A DNA stretch of 64,000 nt from contig JANQFR010000076.1 of assembly GCA_028277745.1 (NCBI GenBank), forward strand, positions 19,281-83,280. Direction: 5' to 3'. This DNA comes from Phycisphaeraceae bacterium. GTDB taxonomy: Bacteria; Planctomycetota; Phycisphaerae; Phycisphaerales; Phycisphaeraceae. Position numbers and translations under genes: made by a program. Below, in pieces: positions 1-7,858 of the stretch (positions within the stretch are counted from its first letter, which is position 1; each line of letters opens with the position of its first letter). The notes below the pieces were generated by a model, which was not told the origin of the DNA, made no database searches, and worked only from the letters and a program-made list of their open reading frames with translations.

Positions 1-928
1 AGTTGGGCTGGCGGTAGACGCCGCCGATGCGGAAGCGGTTGGGGTCGTTGACGGTGTTGCTGCCCCAGTTGAAGCCGGAGGAGGTGAGGTCGTAGAGGGG
101 ATAGGGGACGCCCTTTTCGGTGTCGCGTGAGATCTCGACGAGGTGGCGGTCGCCGGAGATGAACAGGACGCCGTTGGCCTTGGCGTTGGCGATGAGTTGG
201 TAGAGGCGTCGCCGCTCGTGGGGCATGTTGCCCCAGGTCTCCCAGCGGTGCTCGTGGGCGATGACCTGGATGCTGGAGGCGATGATGCGCAGGTCGGCGG
301 GCTGTTTGAGCTGCTGTTCGAGCCAGGCCCACTGCGCGTCGCCGAGCAGCGTGCCCTGGCCGTCGGCGTTGGGGATGTAGGGCCCCAGGCCTTTGACCCG
401 GCCCTTGGGGTTGCGGGTGAGTGGCGAGCGGAAGTAGCGGGTGTCGAGCAGGATGACCTGCACCCGCTTGCCCTCGGGGCCGAAGGTCCAGGCGCCGTAG
501 ACGCCGGGCCGGGTCCAGCGGGGCGAGTCGGCGGGCTCCTCGAAGAAGGTCAGCAGCAGCGCCTGGGACGCGTCTTTGAGTGGGTACTCGACGCCGGCGT
601 CGTTGAGGCCGTAGTCGTGATCGTCCCAGGTGGCGAGGATCGGGCAGGTCGCCTTGAGTTTCTGGTAGCCGGGCATGGCGCCCAACTCGGCGTACTTCAC
701 GGCGATGTCGTTGGGCGTCGTCGGCTTGTCGGGGACGTCGGCGTAAATGTTGTCGCCGATGAAGAGGAACAACTGCGGGTCCTGGGCGACGATGGTGTCC
801 CAGATCGGCTGGTCGCGGTCGGACCGGGCGCAGGACCCGAACGCGATGGTGGTCAGCGGCTCCTGAGGCTGGCCCGTGCAGGGCAGGGCGAGCAGCAGGG
901 CCAGAACGGACGCGGCGGTGCGAAACAT
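1..928 (-). CDS. PhoD-like alkaline phosphatase / metallophosphatase, 3' end cut by window edge
   Basis: About 309 residues are readable before the gene leaves the window on the left. It starts at an ATG preceded by GGAGG six bases upstream and opens with an export signal (MFRTAASVLALLLALPCTGQ). The mature part reads TIAFGSCAR near the N-terminus, then FIGDNIYAD, ATWDDHDYG, VILLDTRYF, and later FISGDRHLVE. These are the metal-binding blocks of the PhoD family (PF09423), secreted phosphodiesterases/phosphomonoesterases that scavenge phosphate. No partner gene is visible. The family call is firm; the substrate cannot be told from sequence. Confidence 0.88.
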   Translation of the reverse strand, partial: MFRTAASVLALLLALPCTGQPQEPLTTIAFGSCARSDRDQPIWDTIVAQDPQLFLFIGDNIYADVPDKPTTPNDIAVKYAELGAMPGYQKLKATCPILATWDDHDYGLNDAGVEYPLKDASQALLLTFFEEPADSPRWTRPGVYGAWTFGPEGKRVQVILLDTRYFRSPLTRNPKGRVKGLGPYIPNADGQGTLLGDAQWAWLEQQLKQPADLRIIASSIQVIAHEHRWETWGNMPHERRRLYQLIANAKANGVLFISGDRHLVEISRDTEKGVPYPLYDLTSSGFNWGSNTVNDPNRFRIGGVYRQPN

Positions 929-1026
929 GACGGGCCTCCCAGTTCGGCGGTTTACTGGGTTATAGCGATCGCCCGCGGAAGAACGGTGGATGAGGCGGGC
1001 GGGTTAACGGTTTATTGACAATTCCC

Positions 1027-1056
1027 CGTTTAGCGCCGGCCCGCAGGGCCGGGCTG
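1027..1056 (+). repeat. Dispersed palindromic repeat, family 3, copy 1
   Basis: A 30-base unit beginning CGTTTAGCGCCGGCCC and ending GGGCCGGGCTG, with an internal GGCCC/GGGCC hairpin. An identical copy lies inverted at 8649-8678 and a one-mismatch copy at 36675-36703. Here it lies in the gap between the phosphatase start and the 3' end of the RNase H gene. Confidence 0.8.
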
Positions 1057-1067
1057 TCGTGAATGGC

Positions 1068-1490
1068 TCACGACGTGAGCACGGTGTCGGCCTGGGCGTC
1101 CATCGCGATATTGGCCAGCTGATCGGCCCGCTTGTTCTTCTCCCGCCGGACGTGGGTGAGCGTCCAGTTGTCGAACCCGGCGAGGCGCTGGACCGCCTGC
1201 TGGAAGAGCGGCTTGAGGTCGGGGGACTTGACGCGGTATTCGCCGTGGATCTGGCGGACCATCAGCTCGGAGTCGCTGTGGATATCGATCCGCCCGGCGC
1301 CGAGGTCGGCGGCGGCGTCGAGAGCGCGGAGCAGGCCGTTGTACTCCGCAACGTTGTTCGTGGTCTTGCCGAGGAAGTAACCGGCCTCAAGCAGCGGCTG
1401 GTCGTTGTCGGCGTCGACGATCACCACGCCCGCCGCGGCGGGGCCGGGGTTGCCGCGGGCGCCGCCGTCGATGTGGATGGTGCAGTGCAT
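1068..1490 (-). CDS. rnhA: Ribonuclease HI family protein
   Basis: 140 residues, starting at the ATG that gives MHCTIHIDGGARGNPGP. RNase HI cleaves the RNA strand of RNA/DNA hybrids. The four catalytic acids are visible: D8 in IDGGARGNPG, E49 in NNVAEYNGLL, D73 in HSDSELMV and D123 in KNKRADQLAN, with H113 nearby. The compact form without a basic protrusion fits the short RnhA-like/RnhC-type subgroup rather than classical E. coli RnhA. The reading frame stays open upstream into the next gene, but family alignment supports this start. It lies just downstream of, and co-oriented with, the zinc-ribbon coiled-coil gene, a plausible two-gene operon. Confidence 0.9.
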   Translation of the reverse strand: MHCTIHIDGGARGNPGPAAAGVVIVDADNDQPLLEAGYFLGKTTNNVAEYNGLLRALDAAADLGAGRIDIHSDSELMVRQIHGEYRVKSPDLKPLFQQAVQRLAGFDNWTLTHVRREKNKRADQLANIAMDAQADTVLTS

Positions 1491-1510
1491 GTGGATGGGG
1501 TCGGCCGGGA

Positions 1511-2263
1511 TTACTTCGAGCCGATCGCGGCCTTCAGGTCGGACGTGATGACGAGGATGCGGCCGCAGTTGGGGCAGTTGACCAGCGCGTCGGGGTTGCT
1601 CATCGCCGCGTTGACCGCCTGGATGGGCAGGGCCATGTAACACTCGCCGCAGGTGTATTCCATGCGGCGGCGGTCCTGCTCCTCGATCTCAGCGAGGGCC
1701 TCGCCGTCATGGTTATGCGCCAGCCGGTCATAGACCCGCAACGTTTCGCCGTCGATCTCCCGGGCGGCGTCGTCGCGCTCGGCGGTGACCTCGTCGAGCC
1801 GGTCCTTCACTTCGGCCTCGGCCTCGGCCAGCTCGTTCTGGGCGCCCCTGACCAGCTTCTGCTGATCAGCGATCTTGGCGTCGACCTCCGCGATCTGCGT
1901 CTGGGTCGCCTCGGTCTTGTCCATCGCCTCGAGCGCCTTCTCCTCCGCTTCGCTCTTCTCGATCTTGAGCGTGTTGACCTCAACCAGCAGGGCGGAATAC
2001 TCCTTGTTGCTGGTCACGTTGTTCATGCGGTCGCGCAGCTCTTGGATGCGCGCATCGGCGGTCCCCACCTCGGTCTCCAGGTTGTGGGTCTGGACCTTGG
2101 CGAGCTTGAGTTGTTCGGTGAGTTCGGCGTGCTGGCGTTGGAACTGGGCGAGCTTGGCGTTGAGGTTGTCGAGGCGGCGGGAACGGGCGTCAAGACGGCT
2201 GCGCAGACCACGGACCTGGAGGTCGACATGGTGCAGGGCCCGTAGTTTTTCTTGCAGGGTCAA
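1511..2263 (-). CDS. Coiled-coil protein with C-terminal C4 zinc ribbon
   Basis: 250 residues: a long charged coiled coil over roughly residues 10-190, then a C4 zinc ribbon reading CGECYM...CPNCGRIL. This is the zf-RING_7/DUF164 architecture (PF02591), a widespread protein often beside RNase HI genes; its biochemical role is poorly defined. The open frame extends to a TTG at 2293, but I prefer the TTG at 2263: it has GGAG seven bases upstream, and the candidate promoter at 2299-2327 would begin transcription near 2293. Start choice moderate, family call good. Confidence 0.85.
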   Translation of the reverse strand: MTLQEKLRALHHVDLQVRGLRSRLDARSRRLDNLNAKLAQFQRQHAELTEQLKLAKVQTHNLETEVGTADARIQELRDRMNNVTSNKEYSALLVEVNTLKIEKSEAEEKALEAMDKTEATQTQIAEVDAKIADQQKLVRGAQNELAEAEAEVKDRLDEVTAERDDAAREIDGETLRVYDRLAHNHDGEALAEIEEQDRRRMEYTCGECYMALPIQAVNAAMSNPDALVNCPNCGRILVITSDLKAAIGSK

Positions 2264-2298
2264 GGAGGGTCTCCAGCGGGTGGGAGTCGTCAATTCCT

Positions 2299-2327
2299 AC
2301 TATAAGCGACGGGGCGGGGTTCGCCAA
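2299..2327 (-). promoter_or_regulatory. Sigma-70-type promoter for zinc-ribbon/RNase HI pair
   Basis: Reading the minus strand: TTGGCG (2327-2322), a 17-base spacer, then TATAGT (2304-2299). The transcription start would fall near 2293, upstream of the TTG start at 2263 with its GGAG. Confidence 0.55.
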
Positions 2328-2403
2328 CACGCGGCGGGGCGTCGACCCGGCCGATTGTGCCGGTTCGCCCGCGGTTTTCCCCGCCGCCCGCCCCCGCCGC
2401 GGC

Positions 2404-2462
2404 TTGACCGCGGTGGGTCGGCGCGCAACAATTCCTGTTCCGAAAGAGGCCGCGCCCTCTTT
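2404..2462 (+). promoter_or_regulatory. Possible promoter and leader hairpin of the response regulator gene
   Basis: TTGACC at 2404-2409, 17 bases, then AACAAT at 2427-2432 is a fair -35/-10 pair. Just downstream a seven-pair stem AAAGAGG (2443-2449) / CCTCTTT (2456-2462) would sit at the very 5' end of the mRNA, before the AAGGA ribosome site. It could stabilise the message. Weak evidence for the promoter; the stem itself is perfect. Confidence 0.35.
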
Positions 2463-2481
2463 ATCATTAGATTAAGGATTC

Positions 2482-2892
2482 ATGAAGATGATTGACCAGG
2501 ACGAGCAACTGCGGCTGGAAGGCCGGAAAATCCTCATTGTCGACGACGATTCGGAGGTCCGGGCCGCGATCGACAACGCCCTCCAGGCGGAAGGGGCCCT
2601 GACCCAGACCTGCGGCGACGGCAACTCGGCGGTGCGGATCTGTGAGGTCGACCCCCCCGATCTCGTCGTCCTGGACATGATGCTGCCCAAACGCAGCGGG
2701 TTCCTGGTCCTTGAAAAGATCAAGCGGTTCGATAAGGCCCCCTACGTCATCATGGTCACCGCCAACGAAGGCCGGCGTCACCAGCAGTACGCCGAGGCCC
2801 TCGGGGTCGACGGCTACGTCCTCAAGCCCGTGCGCCTCGAGCGGCTGATCACCCTGGCCCAGGAACTGCTCGAAGGCCCGGCCGAGGAGTGA
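2482..2892 (+). CDS. Stand-alone response regulator receiver protein (CheY-like)
   Basis: 136 residues, a single receiver domain with no output domain. The acidic pocket is D21/D22 in ILIVDDDSE, the phospho-acceptor is D65 in LVVLDMMLPKRSG, with conserved T93 (IMVTAN) and K115 (VLKPVRL). All catalytic residues are present, so it should be phosphorylatable. AAGGA precedes the ATG by six bases. No histidine kinase is next to it; the next gene downstream is an exported protein of unknown function. It could act in motility, given the flagellar cluster further right, but that is only inference. Confidence 0.92.
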   Translation: MKMIDQDEQLRLEGRKILIVDDDSEVRAAIDNALQAEGALTQTCGDGNSAVRICEVDPPDLVVLDMMLPKRSGFLVLEKIKRFDKAPYVIMVTANEGRRHQQYAEALGVDGYVLKPVRLERLITLAQELLEGPAEE

Positions 2893-3038
2893 CCGCCTCC
2901 CCCAGTCCCGGGCGGCCTGGTTAGCCGGGCGAGCATTGCGCCGGGTGTTTTCCTATAATGGATGGCGACTCGCAAGCCCACGTGCTTCAAGGAGTTGCCC
3001 GTGGGTTTGACTGCGCATCCCCTCATGGAGATGGCGAC

Positions 3039-4247
3039 ATGCCCAATTCCCGACGCTCCGCGACGCGTTGGCTGATTCCCGTTCTGCTCGGCCCGCTCGC
3101 TTGCCTCGCCTCGACGCTCGTTGCCGCCGAACAAGCCACCGTCACCACCAAAGACGGCCGCAAGCTCACCGGGCAGCTGCTTCAGCAGACCCCCGAAACC
3201 ATCACCCTCGAGATCTCCGGCATCCGGACGCCGATCGAGATGGACACCGTCGAGTCCGTCCAGATCGGCGCCACCGTCGATGAGATCTACCAGCAGCGCA
3301 AGGCCGATCTCGACCCCACCGACTTCGATGCCGGCTACGGCCTCGCCTACTTCCTGTTTGAGAACAAGATGTACAGCGCCGCCAAGACCGAACTGGCCGA
3401 ACTGGCCAAGCGGTTCCCCGACAATGATCAGATCGCCAGGCTCGAGACCGTGATCGACCAGCGCGTCAAGCTGCTCGCCGACCCCGGCGGGACCGTCCCG
3501 GTCCGTCCCGCCGCTCGTCCGACGCAGCCGGCCGGCGATCAGGCGGAGCAGCCCGCTCCCGAAGACCAGCTGCTGACGACCGAGCAGGTCAACCTGATCC
3601 GTCTCTGGGAGCTCCCCGCCGATCTGCTGGGCACTCAGCCGCGGATCACCATCCCCAAGGACGCGATCCGGGAGTTTCTCGACGTGTATCGCGACCACGA
3701 CCGGGTCCCCAAGGGCAGGACCGCCCAGCGGGACTTCCTCGCCCTCAAGGGGTACGAACAGCTGGACCTGCTCTTCCAGCTCCGCGCCCGCGAGTTTTAT
3801 CAGGACGTGATCGTCCGCGACGACCCGCCCGCTCTCGCCCCGTTCCGCCGCATCATCAACCCGACCTACGTTGCCCGGTTCTTCCGCCGGCATTTCGGGA
3901 CCGGGCAGGTCCCCGACTTCTACCTCATCGGCCGGAACCCCAACGGCGTCGCCGAAGCCTACACCAACTTCTACATCCTCTCGGAAACGAATATCAACGG
4001 CGCCCCGATGATCAACCGGGCCGAACCCGAAAAGTCCCTGCTCCTTCAATGGGGGCTCCCGCGTGACGCCGCGTCGTTCCCCGCGCCGGACGTCCCCGGC
4101 TGGCGCCCGTTCTTCGCCGCGGGGCTCGACGACCCCCGTTTCCTTGAGTACGTTCGCTGGATCCAAAGGCTGTTCAATCCCAAGCCGAATTACGGCATCA
4201 GCTTCACCCTGCCCCAACCCCCCGACCCCGACGTCGAATCCCCGTGA
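3039..4247 (+). CDS. Exported protein of unknown function
   Basis: 402 residues from the ATG with GGAG eight bases upstream; a TATAAT at 2954-2959 could be the -10. A signal peptide (RRSATRWLIPVLLGPLAC...VAA) ends near residue 30. The mature N-terminus reads ATVTTKDGRKLTGQLLQQ and resembles the small beta domains that recur in planctomycete exported proteins; a TPR-like helical stretch follows (GLAYFLFENKMYSAAKTEL). The C-terminal half ends with NRAEPEKSLLLQWGLPR, a phrase typical of planctomycete surface proteins, but no CxxCH haem motif is present. I do not recognise a named family. The next gene starts within or just after its stop codon, so they are probably co-transcribed. Confidence 0.75.
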   Translation: MPNSRRSATRWLIPVLLGPLACLASTLVAAEQATVTTKDGRKLTGQLLQQTPETITLEISGIRTPIEMDTVESVQIGATVDEIYQQRKADLDPTDFDAGYGLAYFLFENKMYSAAKTELAELAKRFPDNDQIARLETVIDQRVKLLADPGGTVPVRPAARPTQPAGDQAEQPAPEDQLLTTEQVNLIRLWELPADLLGTQPRITIPKDAIREFLDVYRDHDRVPKGRTAQRDFLALKGYEQLDLLFQLRAREFYQDVIVRDDPPALAPFRRIINPTYVARFFRRHFGTGQVPDFYLIGRNPNGVAEAYTNFYILSETNINGAPMINRAEPEKSLLLQWGLPRDAASFPAPDVPGWRPFFAAGLDDPRFLEYVRWIQRLFNPKPNYGISFTLPQPPDPDVESP

Positions 4248-4273
4248 CCGGCTCCCTTGCGAGGACCTTTTCT

Positions 4274-5632
4274 GTGATCAAGACCCTTCTCACCACGTCC
4301 CTGTTCGCGGCTCTGGGCCTGGCCCAGGTCGGCTGCAACCAGCAGGCCGCCCAGCAGGCCCAGGCCCAGAACGACCTGGCCAAGGCCGTCACGCTCATCG
4401 AGACCGCGGAGCGCGGCTTCATCCCCGAGGATCAGAAAGCCGGCGAGGGCGCCGATGACGCGCTGGCGCACCGCAACCAGGAGTTGGGCAAGGCGCTGAC
4501 CGATCTCGACGCCGCGATCGCCTCGGGCAGCCCCCAGCAGCAGGCCGCCGCCGGCCAGCTCAAGGCGATGGTGCTGTTGTCCGACGCCCGGTTTCAGACC
4601 CGTGAGGCCCTCGCCGCTTACGCCGAGCTGGCGCCGCAGGCGGTCGCGCTGATGCGGTACCTGATCAACGTGGATCGCGGCGACGCCGGCGTCGCCGCGC
4701 TGCAGGTGGATGAGTCCGCCATGCTGCAACAGCTCGCCGCGGAGTCCCAACGCCAGTCGGCCCGGCAGCAGCAGTTGACCCAACGGGCCGATGAGCTCAA
4801 GCGCCAACTCGCCGCCCTGCAGGCCGAGGTCCAGCAGCACAAGACCGAGGCCCAGCAGGCCAGCGCCGTCGCGGCGGACCTGCGGAGCAAGGCGTTCACC
4901 GCCGAGGGCGACGCCCGGTTCGACCTCGCCGACCAGGCGGCCGACTCGACCCTGGCCGCGGACAAGGCCTCGGCCGCCGCGGACAAGGTGACTTCCCGGA
5001 TCGACAAGCTCGACGTCCAGCTCCGACTGGTCGACGCCGAGCTCAAGGGCGTCGACCTGGTGATCACTCGTCTGGAGGAGCGTAGCCGCGAGACGCGGGA
5101 GCGTGAGTCGCAGCGCGTCACTGCCCGCAGCTCGGCCGAGGCCGATCAGACCAAGGCCGCAGAGGAGCTGGTCAGCTATTTCAACCAGATGACCGAGGCC
5201 TACGCCCAGCGGGTCGACCAGCCCCTGCTCGCCGCAGGCGAGCGCGCCGCGGAGGCCGTCGCCACCCTGCGGCAGGCCGTGAACGCTGCTCCCCGCGCCA
5301 GCCGGGCCGCGGTCGAGCAGGACCTGCTCGCCGCCTTCACCACCCAGGCCCACGTCCTTACCGAACACGCCCTGGCCGCCCAGAACTTCGGCCAGACCAT
5401 CTCCGTCGTCATCGCGTCGGGCGACCGGCTGCTCCCCGCCGTCGCGTCGCAGTTCAAGCAGACCGCCGACGACCTCACCCAGAAGCAGGGCCAGATCATC
5501 GACCAGGCCCGGCAGGTGATCACGGACGGCGTCGATCTGGCCAACCGCCTCGGGGATGAGGCCGCCCTCACGCAAAAGGCGTTCCTCGAAGCCTATGAGC
5601 AGCGGCTCAACGGGTCCGACCTGCGCCGGTGA
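4274..5632 (+). CDS. Exported, probably lipid-anchored coiled-coil protein
   Basis: 452 residues from a GTG with GAGG nine bases upstream; an earlier GTG at 4244 overlaps the previous stop and would add ten residues. The N-terminus is a lipoprotein-like signal ending AQVGCNQQ, with Cys as the likely lipid-modified residue although the lipobox is not canonical. The rest is Ala/Gln/Glu-rich and predicted mostly helical coiled coil (for example SQRQSARQQQLTQRADELK). No enzymatic motif is seen. It probably forms an extended periplasmic or envelope-associated structure, with the preceding exported protein as likely partner through operon context. Function unknown. Confidence 0.7.
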   Translation: MIKTLLTTSLFAALGLAQVGCNQQAAQQAQAQNDLAKAVTLIETAERGFIPEDQKAGEGADDALAHRNQELGKALTDLDAAIASGSPQQQAAAGQLKAMVLLSDARFQTREALAAYAELAPQAVALMRYLINVDRGDAGVAALQVDESAMLQQLAAESQRQSARQQQLTQRADELKRQLAALQAEVQQHKTEAQQASAVAADLRSKAFTAEGDARFDLADQAADSTLAADKASAAADKVTSRIDKLDVQLRLVDAELKGVDLVITRLEERSRETRERESQRVTARSSAEADQTKAAEELVSYFNQMTEAYAQRVDQPLLAAGERAAEAVATLRQAVNAAPRASRAAVEQDLLAAFTTQAHVLTEHALAAQNFGQTISVVIASGDRLLPAVASQFKQTADDLTQKQGQIIDQARQVITDGVDLANRLGDEAALTQKAFLEAYEQRLNGSDLRR

Positions 5633-5654
5633 GCCCTGCTCAACCCCACCGGCC

Positions 5655-6425
5655 TTATGCCGTGAACGCCACGACCAGTTCCGGCCCTTCGCCGTAGATT
5701 TGACCGTCGTAGCCGCCCCAACGGCCGGTGACCGTGAACCCGTACGATGTGATGCGCCCGATCAACTCATCGGGGTAATAACACCGCATCGCGATCCGCA
5801 GCACCGCCTCGTCCACAAGCCGGCCGTCCCGGTGAAGCTGATAGATCAGATCGGGGTACAGCACGAGCGGCTCGGTTTGGCAACGCTCGAGGCGTTCGAT
5901 CAGGCGGATGGTCCCGTCCGGCGTTTCTTTCTCGTCGGAAAGCCGCTCCCGCGGCACGGCCCACGCCTCGATCAGCGACGCGCGGTCGGTGTTGGGGTTG
6001 AACACGTTGAGAATCGCTTCCCCGCCGGGCTTGAGATGACGGCGGATCGTGGCGAACAGGCCGTCCACCTGTTCGTCGGTCTCGAGGTTCTGCATCACGC
6101 GGAACGGGGCGGTGATCAGGTCGAACCGGCCGCCCAGCCGCAGGTCGGTGATGTCGCCTTCCTCGACGCGGGCCCGCTCCGCCGGGACGCGGGCGGCGTC
6201 GAGCTTCCGGCGGCAGAGGTCGAGCATGGCCGGGGAGTGGTCCACCCCCTGGATGAAGCCGCACGACGCCGCCAGCGGGAGCAGCACCCGCCCTGTCCCG
6301 CAGCCCAGCTCCAGCACCCGGGCGGCAGGGCCCTGGAGGCGGCCGCGGTAGAAACTCACATCGTCGTACGGGTCAGCGAAAAGGTCGTAATAACGGGCGG
6401 CCCGTTCTCGGTAGCCGGGATCCAT
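5655..6425 (-). CDS. Class I SAM-dependent methyltransferase
   Basis: 256 residues from the ATG with GGAG six bases upstream (MDPGYRERAARYYD). Motif I is VLELGCGTGRVLLPLA, motif II is QGVDHSPAMLDLC, followed by EEGDITDLRL and DLITAPFRVMQNL, the usual nucleotide-binding Rossmann blocks (Methyltransf_25 type). The acceptor substrate cannot be deduced. It converges with the coiled-coil protein and is followed upstream by the rpsT terminator, so it is probably transcribed from its own start region. Confidence 0.85.
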   Translation of the reverse strand: MDPGYRERAARYYDLFADPYDDVSFYRGRLQGPAARVLELGCGTGRVLLPLAASCGFIQGVDHSPAMLDLCRRKLDAARVPAERARVEEGDITDLRLGGRFDLITAPFRVMQNLETDEQVDGLFATIRRHLKPGGEAILNVFNPNTDRASLIEAWAVPRERLSDEKETPDGTIRLIERLERCQTEPLVLYPDLIYQLHRDGRLVDEAVLRIAMRCYYPDELIGRITSYGFTVTGRWGGYDGQIYGEGPELVVAFTA

Positions 6426-6481
6426 GGGGTGCTCCAGATGAGCCCCGCGGCTCGGCGGGGCGCGTCCCACCATGGGCGCAG

Positions 6482-6508
6482 AAAAAACCCCGCCGAAGGT
6501 CGGCGGGG
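6482..6508 (-). terminator. Rho-independent terminator of rpsT
   Basis: On the minus strand an eight-pair GC stem (CCCCGCCG/CGGCGGGG, 6508-6488) with a five-base loop is followed by six T. It lies 36 bases past the rpsT stop. Confidence 0.9.
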
Positions 6509-6544
6509 CGGTGATTTCGTTCGTGCGAAAGCCGTGCCTCCGCC

Positions 6545-6820
6545 TTACGCCGCGCCCGCCTTCTTGGCATTAAACCTGGCGGCCAAGCGGGACTTATAGC
6601 GGGCGGCGGTGTTCTTGTGCATCGCCGGGGTTGAGGCGACCTGGTCGAGGATCTTGTATAGGCCGTCGAGCTGCTTCTGGGCGTCGTCCACGGAGCCGTG
6701 GAGGATAGCCTCGCGGTACTCCTTGGCGGCCTCGCGGAAGCGGGTCTTACGCCAGCGGTTGCGGGCGCGTTGCTTGACGTTCTGGCGGATGCGTTTCTTG
6801 GCGCTCAGCGAGTGGGCCAT
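6545..6820 (-). CDS. rpsT: 30S ribosomal protein S20
   Basis: 91 residues, beginning MAHSLSAKKRIRQN and continuing RARNRWRKTRFREAAKEY, the very basic N-terminal helix of S20, which binds 16S rRNA early in 30S assembly. The C-terminal HKNTAARYKSRLAARFN is the family signature. GGAA lies six bases upstream of the ATG. The gene is monocistronic, with a clear promoter at 6855-6883 and a terminator at 6482-6508. Length is normal for the family. Confidence 0.97.
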   Translation of the reverse strand: MAHSLSAKKRIRQNVKQRARNRWRKTRFREAAKEYREAILHGSVDDAQKQLDGLYKILDQVASTPAMHKNTAARYKSRLAARFNAKKAGAA

Positions 6821-6854
6821 GGGGATTCCTTTGGTCGGCGTAGTCGAGCCGCGT

Positions 6855-6883
6855 AATGTAGGCGATGGCGGCGAGCGTGTAAA
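6855..6883 (-). promoter_or_regulatory. Sigma-70-type promoter of rpsT
   Basis: Minus strand TTTACA (6883-6878), exactly 17 bases, TACATT (6860-6855), 34 bases before the start codon. A good match to the housekeeping consensus in an otherwise GC-rich region. Confidence 0.75.
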
Positions 6884-6979
6884 GCGGCATGGGAGACGAC
6901 GGTGGGGCGGGTCGTGGGGCAGTGTGAAATCGCAGGGGCTGACCAGCAGCATTGAACCCAGGCGTGAGGACCCGCGAGG

Positions 6980-7007
6980 TTGACAGAGGGCCGTCATTAC
7001 TGATAAT
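6980..7007 (+). promoter_or_regulatory. Sigma-70-type promoter of the small zinc-ribbon membrane protein
   Basis: A perfect TTGACA (6980-6985), a 16-base spacer and GATAAT (7002-7007). The start of transcription would fall at about 7014, inside the Fur-box-like inverted repeat, so a bound repressor would block it. Confidence 0.7.
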
Positions 7008-7022
7008 GATAATTTATTATCA
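7002..7022 (+). promoter_or_regulatory. Fur-box-like operator
   Basis: GATAAT GATAAT followed by TT and ATTATCA: two direct hexamers plus an inverted one. The first 12 bases equal the classical Fur consensus; the inverted half is displaced by one extra base (TGATAAT-TT-ATTATCA). It overlaps the -10 hexamer and the predicted transcription start. A Fur-, PerR- or Zur-type metalloregulator is the natural candidate, none of which is encoded in this window. Confidence 0.55.
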
Positions 7023-7051
7023 GCTTTGCTACTCTCATCGGAAGCCTCGCC

Positions 7052-7264
7052 ATGCAAACCCCATGTTCTCACTGTCCTTACGAAGCGATCGGCACCGAGG
7101 CGGCCTCGGCCTGCGTGGAATGCGGCAGCGTCGCCGTGGCCGGCGCATCGATGAGCCTGCCGATGATGCTTCTCATCGCCGGTTCGATCGCGTTGGTGTG
7201 CGTCGTCGCATCGCGCCTGCCCCTTGGGCGAATGGTGTTCGGGCGGCGTCAGGTGTCCGCCTAA
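7052..7264 (+). CDS. Small zinc-ribbon membrane protein
   Basis: 70 residues with GGAAG eight bases before the ATG. The N-terminus has two CxxC knuckles (TPCSHCPYEAIG and ACVECGSV), able to bind one metal ion, followed by one hydrophobic helix (SLPMMLLIAGSIALVCVVA) and a short basic tail. I do not recognise a family. A strong promoter overlapped by a Fur-box-like repeat suggests metal- or redox-dependent expression, which would fit a metal-binding membrane protein, but that is inference. Confidence 0.7.
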   Translation: MQTPCSHCPYEAIGTEAASACVECGSVAVAGASMSLPMMLLIAGSIALVCVVASRLPLGRMVFGRRQVSA

Positions 7265-7375
7265 CGCCGGCGTCCGCCGGTTGGATTTCAGACTGATCTA
7301 CACACCTCGGGGTAGGAGATGAGGCCGGTTGCGCAGCGGCGCTTTCCCTGCGCTCCGCCGCGGGCGGTTGCCCTT

Positions 7376-7849
7376 TCACCTGGCCCCGGCGATGGCCTCG
7401 CCGCATTCGGGGCATGTCGGAGAGCCGAGCCCTCGGGTCGGGTAGCCGCACGCGACGCAGCACCCGCGTCGCCGGCGTCGCCGTCTCACCACGGCCGGGA
7501 TCGCCGCCGCGGTGGCCATGAGCACCCAGCCCAGGAGAACCCCCACCACGCCGTACGTAACGTGTTGATAGGCAAGCCGGTGGAGTTCCTCACCATGGCT
7601 AAGCCCCATTTCAAGGTTGAAGTTATACACTTGCTCGAATAGCCACTTGTCGAATGCAGTCCAATGCTGCCAGCGATCCTCAAAATGCTGCCAGCCATCC
7701 CCCCAAACACTCGCGTTCAGCGTCCAATCAAGCCAATCGGCCCGCCAGGCAATGCCAAGCATGACACCACCGCTGACAAACGCGGTGATCGACAGGGTCA
7801 GCAAACATGTGCGTAATCGTTTCGTTGCGGGTCTCCGTGTTTGGACCAA
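7376..7849 (-). CDS. Membrane protein with C-terminal zinc ribbon
   Basis: About 157 residues if it starts at the TTG at 7849; no good ribosome site is visible. Two hydrophobic helices (LLTLSITAFVSGGVMLGIA and VTYGVVGVLLGWVLMATAAAI) flank a Trp-rich extracytoplasmic loop; a poly-Arg stretch then leads into CVACGYPTRGLGSPTCPECGEA, a four-Cys ribbon common in planctomycete membrane proteins. It is a paralogue of the next gene upstream (TKRLRT-LL-LSI-AFV-GGV in both) and lies in the same frame, separated by one TAA. Function unknown. Confidence 0.6.
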   Translation of the reverse strand: MVQTRRPATKRLRTCLLTLSITAFVSGGVMLGIAWRADWLDWTLNASVWGDGWQHFEDRWQHWTAFDKWLFEQVYNFNLEMGLSHGEELHRLAYQHVTYGVVGVLLGWVLMATAAAIPAVVRRRRRRRGCCVACGYPTRGLGSPTCPECGEAIAGAR

Positions 7850-7858
7850 AGCGGGTCG

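Noticed and set aside
143..1018. Long open frame on the plus strand over the PhoD-like gene
   Set aside because: Gly/Val/Asp-rich translation without motifs; it is the GC-driven complement of a gene with clear PhoD blocks.
2958..3038. Start of the exported protein at ATG 2958
   Set aside because: That ATG lies inside the TATAATGG promoter-like sequence and adds residues before the signal peptide; ATG 3039 has a proper GGAG.
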